In this document: positions 1 to 10,679 of the stretch, piece by piece
Layout: each line of letters opens with the position of its first letter
How positions within the stretch are numbered: position 1 is the stretch's first letter
Source: Reticulitermes lucifugus
Lineage: Eukaryota > Arthropoda > Insecta > Blattodea > Rhinotermitidae
Assembly (NCBI GenBank): GCA_026260175.1
Contig: JAKCWW010001795.1
Location: 1 to 30,439 of the forward strand
DNA: 30,439 nt
Reading direction: 5' to 3'
Notes under the pieces: generated by a model
What the model was told of the DNA's origin: nothing
Seen by the model: only the letters and a program-made list of their open reading frames with translations
Databases searched by the model: none
Translations under genes and position numbers: made by a program

Positions 1-464
1 CCGAAACGTTGTATTCAAACGAATTGACGCGGCTGTGCGCCCGAGAAGACTATATTGAAGGAACAGTGTTTCTGACAATTCCGTAACTTTTTGAAGCTGC
101 AGCAGTTGGTAGAGTGTCTTCAGTTGAGTCACGACGCTGAGTATGAATACAAAAAAAAAAAGGGGGCAGGGAACGTTGATCTTTCTGTTATTTTACGCAG
201 CTGTGAATCGTCTAAATCAAGTTAGGGCTGCTTGTCTCTGGGCTGACTCCAGTATCGCTAGACGCTCCGTACTGTAGCCAAGTTATTATTCACGAAAATT
301 AAAATGACACGCTCCCGTCGTATTACACGCAAAATTGTTTTATGATTATTGTGCTTGTCTGTGCACTATATGTGGCCGTATGACATGAAGACTGACTTCG
401 AATCCCTACTAAGCAAAAAAGAAACTGAGATTGTCCTTGTGTTTAAGTACCCAGTAAGGGTAAC
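1..464. other. Non-coding stretch, nothing recognised
   Basis: No open frame with a recognisable product. The window opens on CCGAAACGTT, which resembles the GAAAC-core repeats seen at 12738, 13142, 27874 and 28002 and may be the cut end of one. A run of eleven A followed by five G sits at 151-166 and could be an old poly(A) tail, but no element could be recognised upstream of it. Confidence 0.5.
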
Positions 465-835
465 AACTCTAAGGTAACAACGGAGTGAAGAAGACTACAT
501 AACGGGGAGCTTTATGATTTGTTGTCCTCACCAAATATTAGTCGAATGAACAAAAAAAATTAATGAGATGGGCGGGGCATATGGCACGTATGGGAGAGAA
601 GAGAGGTGCATACAGGATTTTGGTGGAGAAAACTGTTGGAAATAGACCACTTGGAAGACCTAGGCGTAGATGGAAGATAACATTAAATTGGATCTTCAAG
701 AACTGGGATGGATTGTATTTATCGGTCTCTGAGTTAGGACAGGTGTCGGGCGTTTGTGAATGTGGTAATGAAGCTTTGGGTTTCATAAAATGCGAGGAAT
801 TTCTTGAATAGCAAAATATCTTTTAGCTTCCCAGA
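465..835 (+). mobile_element. LINE 3' end, C-terminus of a reverse-transcriptase ORF (decayed)
   Basis: Conceptual translation, changing frame on the way, gives RRLHNGELYDLLSSPNIS near 498-545, then RWAGHMARMGEKRGAYRILV and RPLGRPRRRWK from about 566. These match the recurrent C-terminal tail of an insect non-LTR retrotransposon ORF, downstream of the polymerase domain (consensus recalled roughly as LHNEELHDLYSSPN, RWAGHVARMGE, GRPRRRW). The catalytic part is absent, so this is a typical 5'-truncated copy. An in-frame stop in the first part and the frame change show it is dead. The open 82-codon stretch 563-811 is residual rather than a gene. Two related copies lie at 2660-3065 and 15305-15600. 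The LINE clade was not determined. Confidence 0.8.
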
Positions 836-1616
836 AAGGACTCTGTTCCATGGGGTTAGTTCATTAATAATGAAGTGTGTAAGGGACATTGAGATAAGGC
901 TCCACTTATTTTATATCATGCTACCATGAGATAACTTAAAAGATTGATGTTTATACGTTTCTACTGTCGATACTCATTGAATACGAGGCTGCATGTGACC
1001 CATTGCAGGTTTAACATAATGCACCTCCTGGTAAAGAAACACAGGTTGTGTAGCCGATAGCGAACTAGACGTGGACAAATATCTCTGCCAGAGTCAGGAT
1101 TTCGTCCTTCACTCTTCATCTGCAGTGTTCGAATTGGAGAATGTTTAATGGCAATGTAAGAAATTCGTTTGAAAGTTGCTTACATTTTTGAAAACAGGAT
1201 CTCGATTTGTCTGCAGTGAAGAGAAATATCATGCAAAACTACGATTGTGACTCGAACCCCGTGTGTACAGTATAATAAACCGGAGTGCCAACATAACAAT
1301 CAAGAAGCGTGTTCTGTCTGTATTCTTTCCTCGCCCCCATAGATTGAATACAGAATGTCTAATTTGGCAATGCCAACTTTTCAAAATGTGATAAAGTTTC
1401 TGTACTTTTTTCGCTGTAATATGTCCAGGCATCTAACTGCTGATAAATTCACTGTCGTTATGTATCATGAGATATATTATCGGCAACCTAATGTGCTCCA
1501 TTGCACCCTGTTCTGAGAGAGCTCAGTCAAACGTATTTCTTCTCAAACTCTTTCTCTGGTCAATAAAATCCGTCCTAGAAATATAAAATAAAATTTAGGG
1601 CGAGAGATAAGATCTG
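836..1616. other. Non-coding stretch, nothing recognised
   Basis: Mixed AT-rich sequence. A GACTCGAACCCC string near 1250 looks faintly like a reversed RNA polymerase III B box, but no A box stands at the right distance, so I do not call a SINE. Confidence 0.4.
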
Positions 1617-1765
1617 TAATATAATATTATCATAATCATTATCATCATAAGCCACAGAGTATAAGCCACCTAAGCTTGTTCCATCTTAAACGGTGTATGT
1701 CCCTCCATCTTTTTCTTGATCGTCCTATATTTCTTCTATCAGCTGTAATTTAGTCACGCTCTAAT
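1617..1765 (-). mobile_element. LINE 3' end of a second type, with ATT/ATC-rich tail
   Basis: Read on the minus strand, 1756-1655 translates to TADRRNIGRSRKRWRDIHRL followed by RWNKLRWLILCGL and a stop. This matches the GRPRKRWRD ... WNKP.GLYPVA ending that I recall as the C-terminus of another common insect non-LTR retrotransposon. After the stop the minus strand runs into a degenerate GAT/AAT repeat (1618-1652 on the plus strand), the usual simple-sequence 3' tail of such elements. Only the last roughly 35 codons and the tail survive. Family assignment is from memory. Confidence 0.6.
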
Positions 1766-2659
1766 TTGATATTGGGTCCACCGTTTATCACTGGATCTAC
1801 CGTTCATCACTGGATCTACAGTTCATTATTAATAAATATTGTGTCTACTTGCGTCTCTAATCCATAATAATGTAATTTAAATTGTATATGTTTAGTTATT
1901 GTCTAATTTATGTTTTTATAAACATGTAATGCACATACTGAAACTTGTCTCAAGAATTTAAATTCTGCTCTTTCTCTTCTTCTTTCATGTTTCTTTTGTA
2001 CAGTCAAATTCTCATACCATTATAAAAGCGTTAGTGAAAATAATGTGTCGAAACATGTAGACTTGAAGATTAATGTAAGAGATGGTACTGCAGAAAAATT
2101 GCTCTTACTAATTTGATCCCTGCGAATATTTAATGTGACTCAGCTCATAGATATGTATATTTATATATGCAATAAACTCCATGGCAGTCTGGAATGATTG
2201 ACAGTTGCTCAGCCGCCAATAAATTCTGGCTTATTTATTCACCAAAGCTCCCAAAATCGAGAGGCAATTGGAATTATTTAAAAAATTTTCACCTTATTTT
2301 TCGATGATCAATTTTAATATTATCCTTAAAATTTTTTTTGGATGAAAAGCGTTTGGAATTTTTCAAAAGGCCAGATAACGTCCTGTACCTCAGTACTCTT
2401 TTTTAATTTTAAAATGACTATCTTCCGCATGATTGCATTCCCAGAACCCATAAAAATTGGTGATAAGGCGTGTCTACATTATCACATTTGCAACGAAATT
2501 TTTCGGTACTCAAGATTAACTTTATCCTACGCTCTGACCGGGAAGTACTGATGTACGTTTTCGGGATCAATGTGGACCCACTCTGGCACCTGGACGGACC
2601 CCAGTTTTGTGTGACAGTGGTGTATGTCACGTTGTATTGTTGACGCAGGATGCTGAGTG
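1766..2659. other. AT-rich non-coding stretch
   Basis: A short imperfect triplication of a GGATCTACCGTTCATCA-like unit lies at about 1774-1830 (ccaccgtttatcac, ctaccgttcatcac, ctacagttcatta). TCGAAACATGT occurs at 2048-2058, the same core as the repeats near 13142 and 28002. The frames in 2342-2771 have no recognisable content; the minus-strand one runs antisense through the LINE remnant to the right. Confidence 0.4.
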
Positions 2660-3065
2660 TGTTAAAATTACTCTGAACAGGCCTGAGGGGTTTAGAGAAT
2701 AAGGTGCTGAAGATTGTACTTGGGCGTAATTGTAAGCAGCAGGTAGTAATAGGAGCTTCAGAAACTTCCATCAGCGGTTCGTATGCCTCACCAAATATTA
2801 CGAGGGTGATTCAATCAAGAATGACGGAATAAGCAGGACATGTGTCAGAAATCGGTTTTTGGTGGGGAAACCTAATGTAAAGAGACCTATTTGAAGATAT
2901 AAGCCTAGATTGGAAGACAATATTAAAATGCATATTACATGAACAGGCTGGAAGTAAAGTGGATTGATCTGGCTCAGGTTTGGGACAAGTAACGGGCTGT
3001 TGTCAACACTGGATTAAACTTTCGAGATTTATGAAAAGCGATTAATTTCTTGGCTAGCCGAGAAA
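2660..3065 (+). mobile_element. LINE 3' end, second copy (more decayed)
   Basis: From about 2677 one frame reads LRGLENKVLKIVLGRN, then SPNITRVIQSRMTE, a stop, AGHVSEIGF and WWGNLM. This corresponds to the LRVFENKVLRKIFG ... SPNIIRVIKSRRLRWAGHVARMGE segment of the family seen at 465-835, and it starts slightly further upstream in the ORF. The nucleotide string CTCACCAAATATTA is shared exactly with the first copy (about 527-540 and 2788-2801). Stops and indels show it is inactive. It is collinear with the first copy, so the two are independent 5'-truncated insertions or an old segmental duplication. Confidence 0.72.
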
Positions 3066-3889
3066 ATATTAGATTCTCACGATGGACTGTGCTCCGTATA
3101 TTTAATTAAACAGCTAGTTAGTTAGCTAATATGTTAGTTAGAATGTATCTGCAATTATTTTTGAAAGTGCGTAGCTCAGATTAAAAGAAGATTACAGCAA
3201 ACCCCAATACAACGCCACTGTTTACTGAAATTCGTGACGCTAGATCGGAGTGGCAGTAAATTGAAATATCTTATAATAAGAAACATGTCTTTGCAGACTT
3301 TCTTGGGTGCTAAGCGAGGATGGCGATATATCGAAGCTTAACTATACTAGGAGACAAATATAACTCTTTGTATTATGACAGGGAATGATGCATTTGTGGA
3401 AAGCAGAATATATCGAAACTGAATCATGGCTTTATAATAAAATAATGCCATTGGTTTGCCTAATAACCGTTCCTTCAGGCTCTCACAGGGCGGAGAGAAT
3501 CGCTAATATATGACATTTGTGAAGACAGCTGGTCTCTAGAGTTAGTTTCAGTTAAGTGAAGGTTATGCAATATTGATGAACCAGATGCGCGGTACTAGAT
3601 TAAGCATATGTTGAAGGCGCGAAAATATTTCTCAGATGCATTAGTACTAAATTTCTGCTCTACACATAGCATAATTCATAGGCGGAGATGTTTTAAAATC
3701 TTCAGAAGGGTTTCAAACAGACGTATTTGTTTATAATTTAGGAGTCTTGTTAATTTTAAAGTTAACATGTAGTTTACTCCTTCCTCCGTTCCTTCTGTTC
3801 TTCTTCTTCTCCTTGTGATGGTTCATATTGTGTTTGTTATAAAGTTTTCTTTGTGAAGGACATGAAGGTGTTTGGGAGAATGGAGTTTA
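3066..3889. other. Non-coding stretch with a short GTTA/GCTA repeat
   Basis: A degenerate GTTA/GCTA tetranucleotide run at 3109-3143 resembles the simple tail of the SINE at 5770-6130, but no SINE body could be seen next to it. Nothing else is recognised. Confidence 0.4.
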
Positions 3890-4105
3890 CCGTATGGTGC
3901 TAGACGGATGTAGTTTTAAAATTTAAGCCCCGTATTCTTTACATCCGGGAAGAGTTACCTGTTCATATTAAATAGGAGAGTGAGCAGGCCTCAAGACGGG
4001 TCTGGTTGATTTGGAGCAGAGAAAAATCTCTTGCCCCTACCGGGAATCGAAACATGTGATCGCCCAGCCGATAGCCAAGTCCTTACACTAACAACAGTAT
4101 CCCGA
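3890..4105 (-). mobile_element. tRNA-derived SINE, minus strand
   Basis: On the minus strand the tRNA-like head shows TGGCTATCGGCTGG (complement of about 4064-4077) as an A-box relative and GTTTCGATTCCCGG (complement of 4041-4054) as a B box, one base off GGTTCGATTCC. Downstream on the same strand come GGGGCAAGAGATTTTTCT and CCAGACCCGTCTTGAGG, body sequence I recall from blattodean SINE copies. No clean target duplication was found, and the 3' limit near 3890 is a guess. Confidence 0.6.
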
Positions 4106-4500
4106 CTCCTTTCGTTTTGTTACAATTTTTCGTATCATCGTCCTTATATTTTTACTCTACTCTTTTTCCTCATTCTTCTACTTACTCTTCTCATTCTCCT
4201 CTCACTTATTTCCTCTTTATAATTCAATGCATTGCATTTTTCTTTATTTTCTTCTTCCTCCTCCCCCTGCTGTGCTTAAATTATTCATTATCTTATTCTT
4301 CATTATTTATTTATTCTAAAATGCATTCTTCTTATCCTAGTTTTTCTCAAACCATTTATTTTATTTGCGTATATTTTTTCGCTCTCTTCCTTTCTCTTAT
4401 ACTTCACCTTTTGTTTTTATCCGTCCTCTCATTCTCTTTGTCTTTCTTCACCTCCTACTGTTAACTTCTCCTTGTCTTTGCTTTAGATTTCCTCATTTTG
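4106..4500. repeat. Pyrimidine-rich tract
   Basis: Nearly 400 bases strongly biased to T and C on the plus strand, with irregular CTT/CTC runs. The hydrophobic open frames here (for example 4117-4464) are rich in Phe, Leu and Ser only because of this bias and should not be taken as membrane proteins. A tract of opposite polarity lies at 10680-11070. Confidence 0.6.
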
Positions 4501-5756
4501 TATCTTGCATATTGCATTTCCTACAACTTACTCATTTTTCTGCACGTTGTGCTTATAATTTTCTCCTCTGCCTGAGTACAGGTAAATCGCTGCTGCTGCT
4601 GCCAGGAGTCAAACTAATGCCTTACAACCCGCCTTCTACCCTTGGTTCGGGGTGAGACTGTTGGGACTGTGGTCTCTAATGGGACTACTGTCTACCAAAG
4701 ATGATAGACGAAAGTGAAGTATTGGTGGGACGGTAATTTACAGGGGAAAATTAAGTATTTGGAGAATTTTATGTTCCATTGTCACTTCATTCACCATAAA
4801 TCACACCTAGACCCTTCGGATATCAATCTTGGTACCTACGCTGTGAGAAGCCGGTGACGAACCGCCTGGGATATTGCACGGCCTGTTAAGCTGTTTTGTC
4901 TGCGAAGCTTATTAGGGTAATAGAAGCTTAATCAGAACAATCTGCCACGTGATTAATTAAGTTCAAAATAATATACAGGTTATGTTATGAGAATATACAT
5001 AAAAGTACATAGTAAAATTGGAACCATATGCCAATTATGTAGAACTCTTAATTGCGTTCCGTATTTTCCCTAATTGTTGCTTATATCTACCTGCGCCACA
5101 CGCAAGTAAAACTGACGTCAGATGTTATCGATCACAGCTCCATGTAAAGCTAAACCGAAAAAAAATTGTACAGGGAAATGAAATGACACGGCTGTGGCCG
5201 ATAAAAGCAGAGTAAACGCGCGAAGGCTACACATCACAGAAATTGAGATGCAGTTCCTCGAATCATATGCGGCGACTTTTCTTGAAACTGACCAGAAATG
5301 TAGGAGGGTATTGTTTAGTGACTGATCGGGCCCGGTTTAAGACTATTGCAATATATACGGCTGTATGGAACCCCTCCATACGTGGTTTGCGGGGCGAGGT
5401 ACTTTGGGTCCTCGAGAAGGCCGGTTTTTATTACGATTTTGTATCGAATATGTTAGAGTTGCATAATTTTAATTTGTAACTTGTGCTCTATTTACGTCGT
5501 CATTGTGGGGCTACTCGTAGGCAAGGGCCCCAAATTCAATTTCGCATTGAGCCCTGTACCTGAATAACCCTCAGGTATCAGAATTTGTAACATCATGGTC
5601 GCCAATACACAATTCAGTACAGTACATAAGGGCACATTTCAGTATTTGCCTTCAATCTTCGTCTGATCTCCCTAATGACCCCAATTCCATGACGTTCTCG
5701 TAATGAATTTCATTTGCACTTATTGTTGCTTCCACAGGGCTACGTCCAGCCTAGCT
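4501..5756. other. Non-coding stretch, nothing recognised
   Basis: No recognisable element. The open frames at 5018-5215 and 5243-5479 show no family motif, hydrophobic segment or composition that suggests a gene. Confidence 0.4.
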
Positions 5757-5769
5757 CCTGAACACAATA
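5757..5769. repeat. Target-site duplication, left copy
   Basis: CCTGAACACAATA is repeated exactly at 6131-6143, framing the SINE between them. A 13-bp direct repeat is typical of target-primed reverse transcription. Confidence 0.85.
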
Positions 5770-6130
5770 GTTAGTTAGTCAGTTAGTTACTTCCTGTCGC
5801 TCTTTGCGGAGCATAGGGCCTGCTATTCAGAGGTTTCTTGGTCTGGAAGTGTGCATTCCGTAGTGGGTGACCAGTCCACTGACTGCACAATTTCTACTCA
5901 TCCTGATATGACTGCTAGAGCCATCTAGCAGTCAATCATGGCCGCTGAATTTTGCATACGAAACATCTCAATTCATGCCGTAAATCTACGACATGGGACC
6001 GACGGCTTTACTTCCCCTCCGAAGGAAGTTGTGCTACGGATTTTTATCACCCTCGACCTCGGCCGGGATTGAACCCGCGAACCTTGGGTCCAGTGGCGAC
6101 GACGCTAACCACTAGCCCACCGAGGGCGAC
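5770..6130 (-). mobile_element. Full-length tRNA-derived SINE with (GTTA)n-type tail
   Basis: Reading the minus strand from 6130: a tRNA-like head with the A box TGGGCTAGTGGTTAGC (complement of 6104-6119) and the B box GGGTTCAATCCC (complement of 6065-6076), then a body containing GGGGAAGTAAAGCCGTCGG and GTCGTAGATTTACGG, ending in a degenerate GTTA/GACT tail (5770-5791 on the plus strand). Exact 13-bp duplications flank it, so both ends are fixed and the copy is complete at 361 bp. It would be transcribed by RNA polymerase III from its internal promoter and mobilised by a partner LINE. The 69-codon open frame 5952-6161 runs antisense through it and is not a gene. Confidence 0.9.
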
Positions 6131-6143
6131 CCTGAACACAATA
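6131..6143. repeat. Target-site duplication, right copy
   Basis: CCTGAACACAATA, identical to 5757-5769, immediately beyond the tRNA-like 5' end of the SINE. Confidence 0.85.
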
Positions 6144-7208
6144 CGTATCATAATGTTATAGGCGAAAAGGCCAGTGTTGCAGTACTTACTTAGGCCCTTT
6201 CTCTAAACTTCGTGTCAGTTTTTCTCGGAGTTACACTCTACACATTTAAAGGTTTTCTGGCCGAGTCCCAGAGTAATTCTGGGAAGAATGGTGGCGAAAT
6301 CCCACTGCCAGGAAGTAACCTGTAACCATCTACTCTATAATTAGTTGCTTTACAGCTGTCGTGGCTTGGCCATTTCAACCTGAGTTTCAAATTGTGGAAT
6401 TCATTTTTCGTACTTATACACTTCAATCATAGAATTTTTTTAAAAAGTTATTAGTTTTAGTGCTCAAGTTACTTTACAAATATACATTCTTACATGTTAT
6501 TACAAACCTTGGAGGAGGGGATAAGTTTCTACGAGTAATGACAGAACGAATTATATTTGAAATAAAATGGACTTTCTCTGAGCAAGTCTGTCGTTGATAA
6601 AAGGTCCTGAGCTAGTAACCCATATTAGAAGTTACCCCAAGTTTTAACACAAAAATTTTCTTTCATTCCATTTATGAAAATTATATCCCTGGCTGCCAAT
6701 ATTCTAAAATTACGAGGTGATCTGTATAAACCGTTATGTCTCCTGTTGCATAATAGAGCATAATAACCTACTCAGTTACCTGACACTCTTTAGATCCAGT
6801 CACTTTTCTGAGAATTAGAACTATAACATGGTAAAATAACTCCGATTTGTGGTTTTTATACAGGAATATCTAGTCTGATGTATCTTTAAAATATTTCAAA
6901 CATAATTATGTGGCATTTTTAGTTTCATAAACTGTCACAGTTATTTAAAATTCGAAACGATTTGGTATGAATTCCCTTCATTCTCAACTAGAAATAACAC
7001 GTGAGTCGGAAAGTTTGGAGCAGCCCGTAAACATTATATGAATACCTTCGTTCCGAAAGAACTGACAAAAACATGGATGGACGTAAGACACAGAGAAAGG
7101 CTTACGGTTTCTTTGGGAACACGATGGAAACAGATGGTCAAATTCTTACTCCAAAATACGATCTACTTCTTGCAGTGCCTGTTCATCTAGCAGCTGTATG
7201 CATATTGA
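6144..7208. other. Non-coding stretch, nothing recognised
   Basis: AT-rich sequence with no repeat, RNA gene or coding signal that I recognise. The minus-strand open frame at 6238-6426 has no family signature. Confidence 0.4.
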
Positions 7209-7241
7209 TTCTCCTCTCTATCTCTCTCTCTCTCTCTCCAC

Positions 7242-7286
<45 letters not shown>
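7209..7286. repeat. Compound TC/GT microsatellite
   Basis: An uninterrupted-looking (TC)n run at about 7211-7238, then a short spacer, then (GT)n at about 7250-7285. The open frame 7073-7375 reads through it as alternating Ser-Leu and Val-Cys and is not coding. Confidence 0.9.
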
Positions 7287-7289
<3 letters not shown>

Positions 7290-7899
7290 CATTAGCATGG
7301 ATCACGGTACGTCTTGCTACGAGTCTTTTTGCCACTGTCACTAAGTTGCTGCTTCTTGCAAGATGTTTCCTCTAACATAGCCAATTCAACTTCTCCCCTC
7401 TCACCATCCTGTATACGCCCTCCCGTTTTATCTCAGATTATTTCATGGTGTCGCGCTCCAGAGCTACATACAAAAGCGGTGTTTGTGGTTATAAGCACTG
7501 ATTAACTCGTAATGGAATTTCTTTATTTTATTTATCACTTATTTAAGTTAAGCCTTGTCAACTCAAGTGTTTATGATATATGAAAGGTCATTTGTACAGA
7601 TATGGAAACGGTCGTGGCGGATTTTAATGCCCTATACTAGCATTCGCTTTGATAGAGTTAGCAACATCACAGTTGTTAGCCAACATGGCAAGTACTCAGC
7701 CGAAATTCTGACTTTTTATTTAGAAGCAAATTTCTAACAACTGAGAATGGATAATTTTATTTCAAGAGCCGTCACACATATGTATATTTATCGATTTATT
7801 TACTGTACGTTCATAGATTAGCCCATATAATAAATTATGACCTAAAGACTAAACAAAGGAAGTACAATTTTAATAATGAAAGTAATTTCTTGGGAGTAC
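7287..7899. other. Non-coding stretch, nothing recognised
   Basis: No recognisable gene or element. Short open frames at 7314-7505 and 7555-7737 lack any supporting signal. Confidence 0.4.
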
Positions 7900-8100
7900 T
7901 TTATTCAGATTTTTCAGTGGTGCATATGTCTCATCTTGGCACAATTGCAAAACTGCGTCGCGATTGAAACCTGGCTATTTTGTTCGCAGACACTCACGAA
8001 CAGCAATTACTTCTTCCTCATTATCATAGAACGGCGACCTCCAAAGTATTGCTTCAGCGGCCCAAAAAATAGGCCACGAGGTGTGATTTTTTAGCACGAC
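7900..8100 (-). pseudogene. Mariner-type transposase C-terminus, decayed, minus strand
   Basis: On the minus strand one frame gives FWAAEAILWR and the neighbouring frame GPLKQYFGGRR, continuing as FYDNEEEVIAVRECLRTK, a stop, then PGFNRDAVLQLCQDETYAP. This follows the C-terminal pattern of mariner-family (DD34D) transposases recalled as FGPLK..LGGRRF...EEV..AVREWL......F...G...LV.RWDKC. At least one frameshift (about 8035) and an internal stop show it is dead. The catalytic aspartates lie upstream in the family and are not visible here. A second remnant of the same region begins just to the right on the other strand. The 72-codon plus-strand frame at 7876-8094 is antisense to this pseudogene. 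Confidence 0.6.
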
Positions 8101-8109
8101 AGTGAAATT

Positions 8110-8352
8110 CCACATTCCGCGCTTTGGAAGAATGATTTATTGCGCTCGTCTCTGAAAACGTCTGGATCGTCATGTTTGGGCTGCTGAAGCAGCTAGTGGG
8201 AGGCCGCCATTCTACAGTAATAAGGAAGTGGAAGTAGTTGTTCGTGAGTAGTTACGAATACAAGACACATACTTCTACGTCAACGGAATTTTGTAATTCG
8301 TGCCAACAAAGGGCACAAGCATGAGTGTGATTGGGGATTATGTTGAAATATA
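8110..8352 (+). pseudogene. Mariner-type transposase C-terminus, decayed, plus strand
   Basis: Around 8172-8250 the plus strand reads FGLLKQLVGGR in one frame and PPFYSNKEVEVVVRE, a stop, LRIQDTYFYVNGIL in the next, ending KGTSMSVIGDYVEI and a TAA stop at 8350-8352. Mariner transposases end in a closely similar way (REWLR.Q...F...GI..LV.RWDKC......GDYVE, stop). The motif order, the spacing and the terminal GDYVEI-stop make this the better of the two copies. An internal stop and frame changes make it non-functional. Terminal inverted repeats and a TA duplication were not found, so the ends are approximate. Confidence 0.68.
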
Positions 8353-9599
8353 ATGGTATCTAAATGGAATAAAAGAACTACATATATAATTGCAGTTACA
8401 TTTTTTCATTCTTATGACCTATGGAAATTTACTTATGAAACAACATTCGTAGACACGCACATATGTGATGGCTCTTTAATAATCCTCGTCCCATAGCAAA
8501 ATAAATGTTAAGATTTTCCCTTATCACAAGATTACGGTTTTAAATTCTACAAAAATCTACATATTCTTCATGTTTCTGTTTTATTCATTAACGCAAATCT
8601 CCAGGACACTGCTTTAATGCTCTAATGTCACTCCTGCCTCAAAAATCGCGTTGCTGCTACGTTGGTATTATTAATGGTAGAAAACTGAACCCATAAATGT
8701 CGAGTAGTTTCTTATACCACGATATTTACACCCATTTTTATTCAAAACGGTTTTTAATCTCTTAGGGTTGGAGTGACACCCGCACATCATGACACCATAA
8801 GAATATTTTTTCTTCCAGAAAGGTGCTATTATTATTATTGTTGTTATTAATTATTATTATCATTATTTAGCGGTGGTTGCTTGGTATTAATTTATCTGGT
8901 GCGATTTAGTTACTTGAGTTATATTGTGAAGTGCAAAGCTGGTTAAGAAAAGCTGAAATCTAACCTTCATATAGGGCAGTTTCCACCAGCGTGTCTTTTG
9001 CTATATGTTCAACAAACGGTACTTAAAGCAGCACAGACTAATTTTCTTATGTCCTTGTGAGTAATGACACACGCATTAAACAGAAACGTCTCCTACTGGA
9101 AGATCTCGATGGTCTCGGACTGTGTATAGGAAAACTAAAGTGAAATTACATTAATGGGATATTTGTAAACTTTAAAAGAAGAAAGGAACAGAAGCGTTTA
9201 AGGGAAAGTTGTTTGCTTCAGTGTTTGTTGTTTCATATAATCGCAGTTTAACAGACAGAAGAACAAGGTTTGTTAAGCCGTACCTCCTACTCGAGCACAC
9301 AAAATTACCAAAGGCTTTCTAAGAATTTTGTTAAAAGTGCTTTGAATTTACATGCCGAAATGAAAGTGACTGGAAGTGTTCCAACAAAGCATTTGATCCA
9401 GTGATTGTGTATATAAAACAATCAAGTTATATCCTTCCGTATGCTAGGCTTCATCGTATGTAAATATACTGAAAATAAGAATTTCGTAACAATATTTAGC
9501 GGGCCTCACAAATTGTATTTTAACAAAATTTATGGTAAGCTTTAGGGAGTACACTAAGAAGTACATTTAACGTCTTATATAGCTCTATATATACATGTA
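8353..9599. other. Non-coding stretch with an ATT microsatellite
   Basis: Degenerate ATT/GTT triplets lie at 8827-8868. Nothing else is recognised. The first bases would hold the 3' untranslated part and right terminal repeat of the mariner copy ending at 8352, but I could not identify them. Confidence 0.4.
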
Positions 9600-9858
9600 T
9601 TTTTTTTTTCATGGCGTGACAACGCCTAGTGGACCAGGGCCTCCTCATTATCGAGGCTTGACAATCACACTCAGACACACACCGCATTTTGTAGGACTCC
9701 TGTGGATGAGTGATCAGCCCCCCGCAGCGAGTTCTACCTGACAACCCACAACACTCACAAGAGACAAATATCCAAGACCCGACGGGATTCGAACCCACAC
9801 TCCCAGAAAGCGAGCGGCCGCATATCCACGCTTTAGATCGCGCGGACACTGGGATCGG
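9600..9858 (-). mobile_element. tRNA-derived SINE (CCGATCCC-headed family), minus strand
   Basis: The minus strand starts CCGATCCCAGTGTCCGCGCG near 9858, has a B box GGGTTCGAATCCC (complement of 9784-9796), and ends in a ten-base A tail (plus-strand T at 9600-9609). It aligns along almost its full length with the SINE at 15048-15291, sharing GCGGCCGC-type head sequence, TACCTGACAACCCACAAC, AGTCCTACA and the 3' terminal CGCCATG. A complete or nearly complete copy. No clear target duplication was found because the flanks are TA-rich. The 128-codon minus-strand open frame across it is a product of the SINE sequence. Confidence 0.85.
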
Positions 9859-10679
9859 CTTCTTATATGTATAGACTTTAATATAGATCGATTTGTCTGA
9901 AAACATGAATTTTGTAACAACAAATTCTATGGAAGTCTCCCATATCCAATTTCAACAGAATCTCAAAGGATTTATGGCGTAGGTTGGGAGGTACAGGTAT
10001 TGTCCTGGGTAAACAGGGTTCTATTGTGGATGAGTACGTCCAGCAGCAAGAATTTTTTGAGGACTTCTAGCAAAAGTCTTTAATCTAGAGTTTTAAAAAC
10101 CTGCCTTATAGTTTATATGCTGGCACTTGATTACATACAGAAGGGGATTCTGCACGCTTAACGTTGAAAGCCTAAACTGCAACTTCTCAGTTTCCTGCTA
10201 TTCTGCTGTCCTGCATGACACGGCGAACATAACGGAGCATTTACAAAGAAAGTACAAAATTGCTTCGTGCCCTTGTCAAGAGCTACAATAACAAAGACTG
10301 TGTAAAAGCAATGCGCAAGTTTTGCTGCAAAGGTTTTGGTTAAGATTCGAATCGTTATTCACAATATATTTATAATTGAATGGAATTTAATTTCTTAATT
10401 TAAAAGTTTTTCTTCTTTTAAAGATCCATACTTCTGTGTATCACGATACTGGCTAGGAATCTAACGGGCGGTCTAGTGACAGCATAACTTATTTTTTATA
10501 TTTTGTGTGCAGTAGACAGTGCATGACGCATTGCGCCCTGACCGCAGAACTAGAGGAGACTCAGACCGGGGGCTAGAGCCCGTCGGCTGAGACGCCACAT
10601 AGTCTGACATATATTTTTATCTGCCAAAAATTACCTGTGTTGAAAGCGGAGCAGGAGTGGTGGGGGTATAACTGATGTA
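9859..10679. other. Non-coding stretch, nothing certain
   Basis: At about 10550-10605 the minus strand shows TGGCGTCTCAGCCGACGG and GGCTCTAGCCCC, weakly like A and B boxes of a tRNA-derived SINE, but B-box fit is poor and no body or tail was recognised. Nothing else to report. Confidence 0.3.

Noticed and set aside
2797-2822. TTACGAGGGTGATTCAATCAAG looks like the terminal repeat of a mariner element
   Set aside because: It translates in frame as SPNITRVIQS within the LINE remnant and aligns with the same position of the copy at about 527-550, so the resemblance is coincidental.
3109-3143. TTAG-rich run considered as an insect telomere-like TTAGG repeat
   Set aside because: The unit is GTTA/GCTA (four bases), not TTAGG, and matches the SINE-tail type seen at 5770.
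4031-4655. Overlapping hydrophobic open frames that resemble membrane proteins
   Set aside because: They follow from the pyrimidine-rich tract; several overlapping frames are hydrophobic at once, which real coding sequence would not show.
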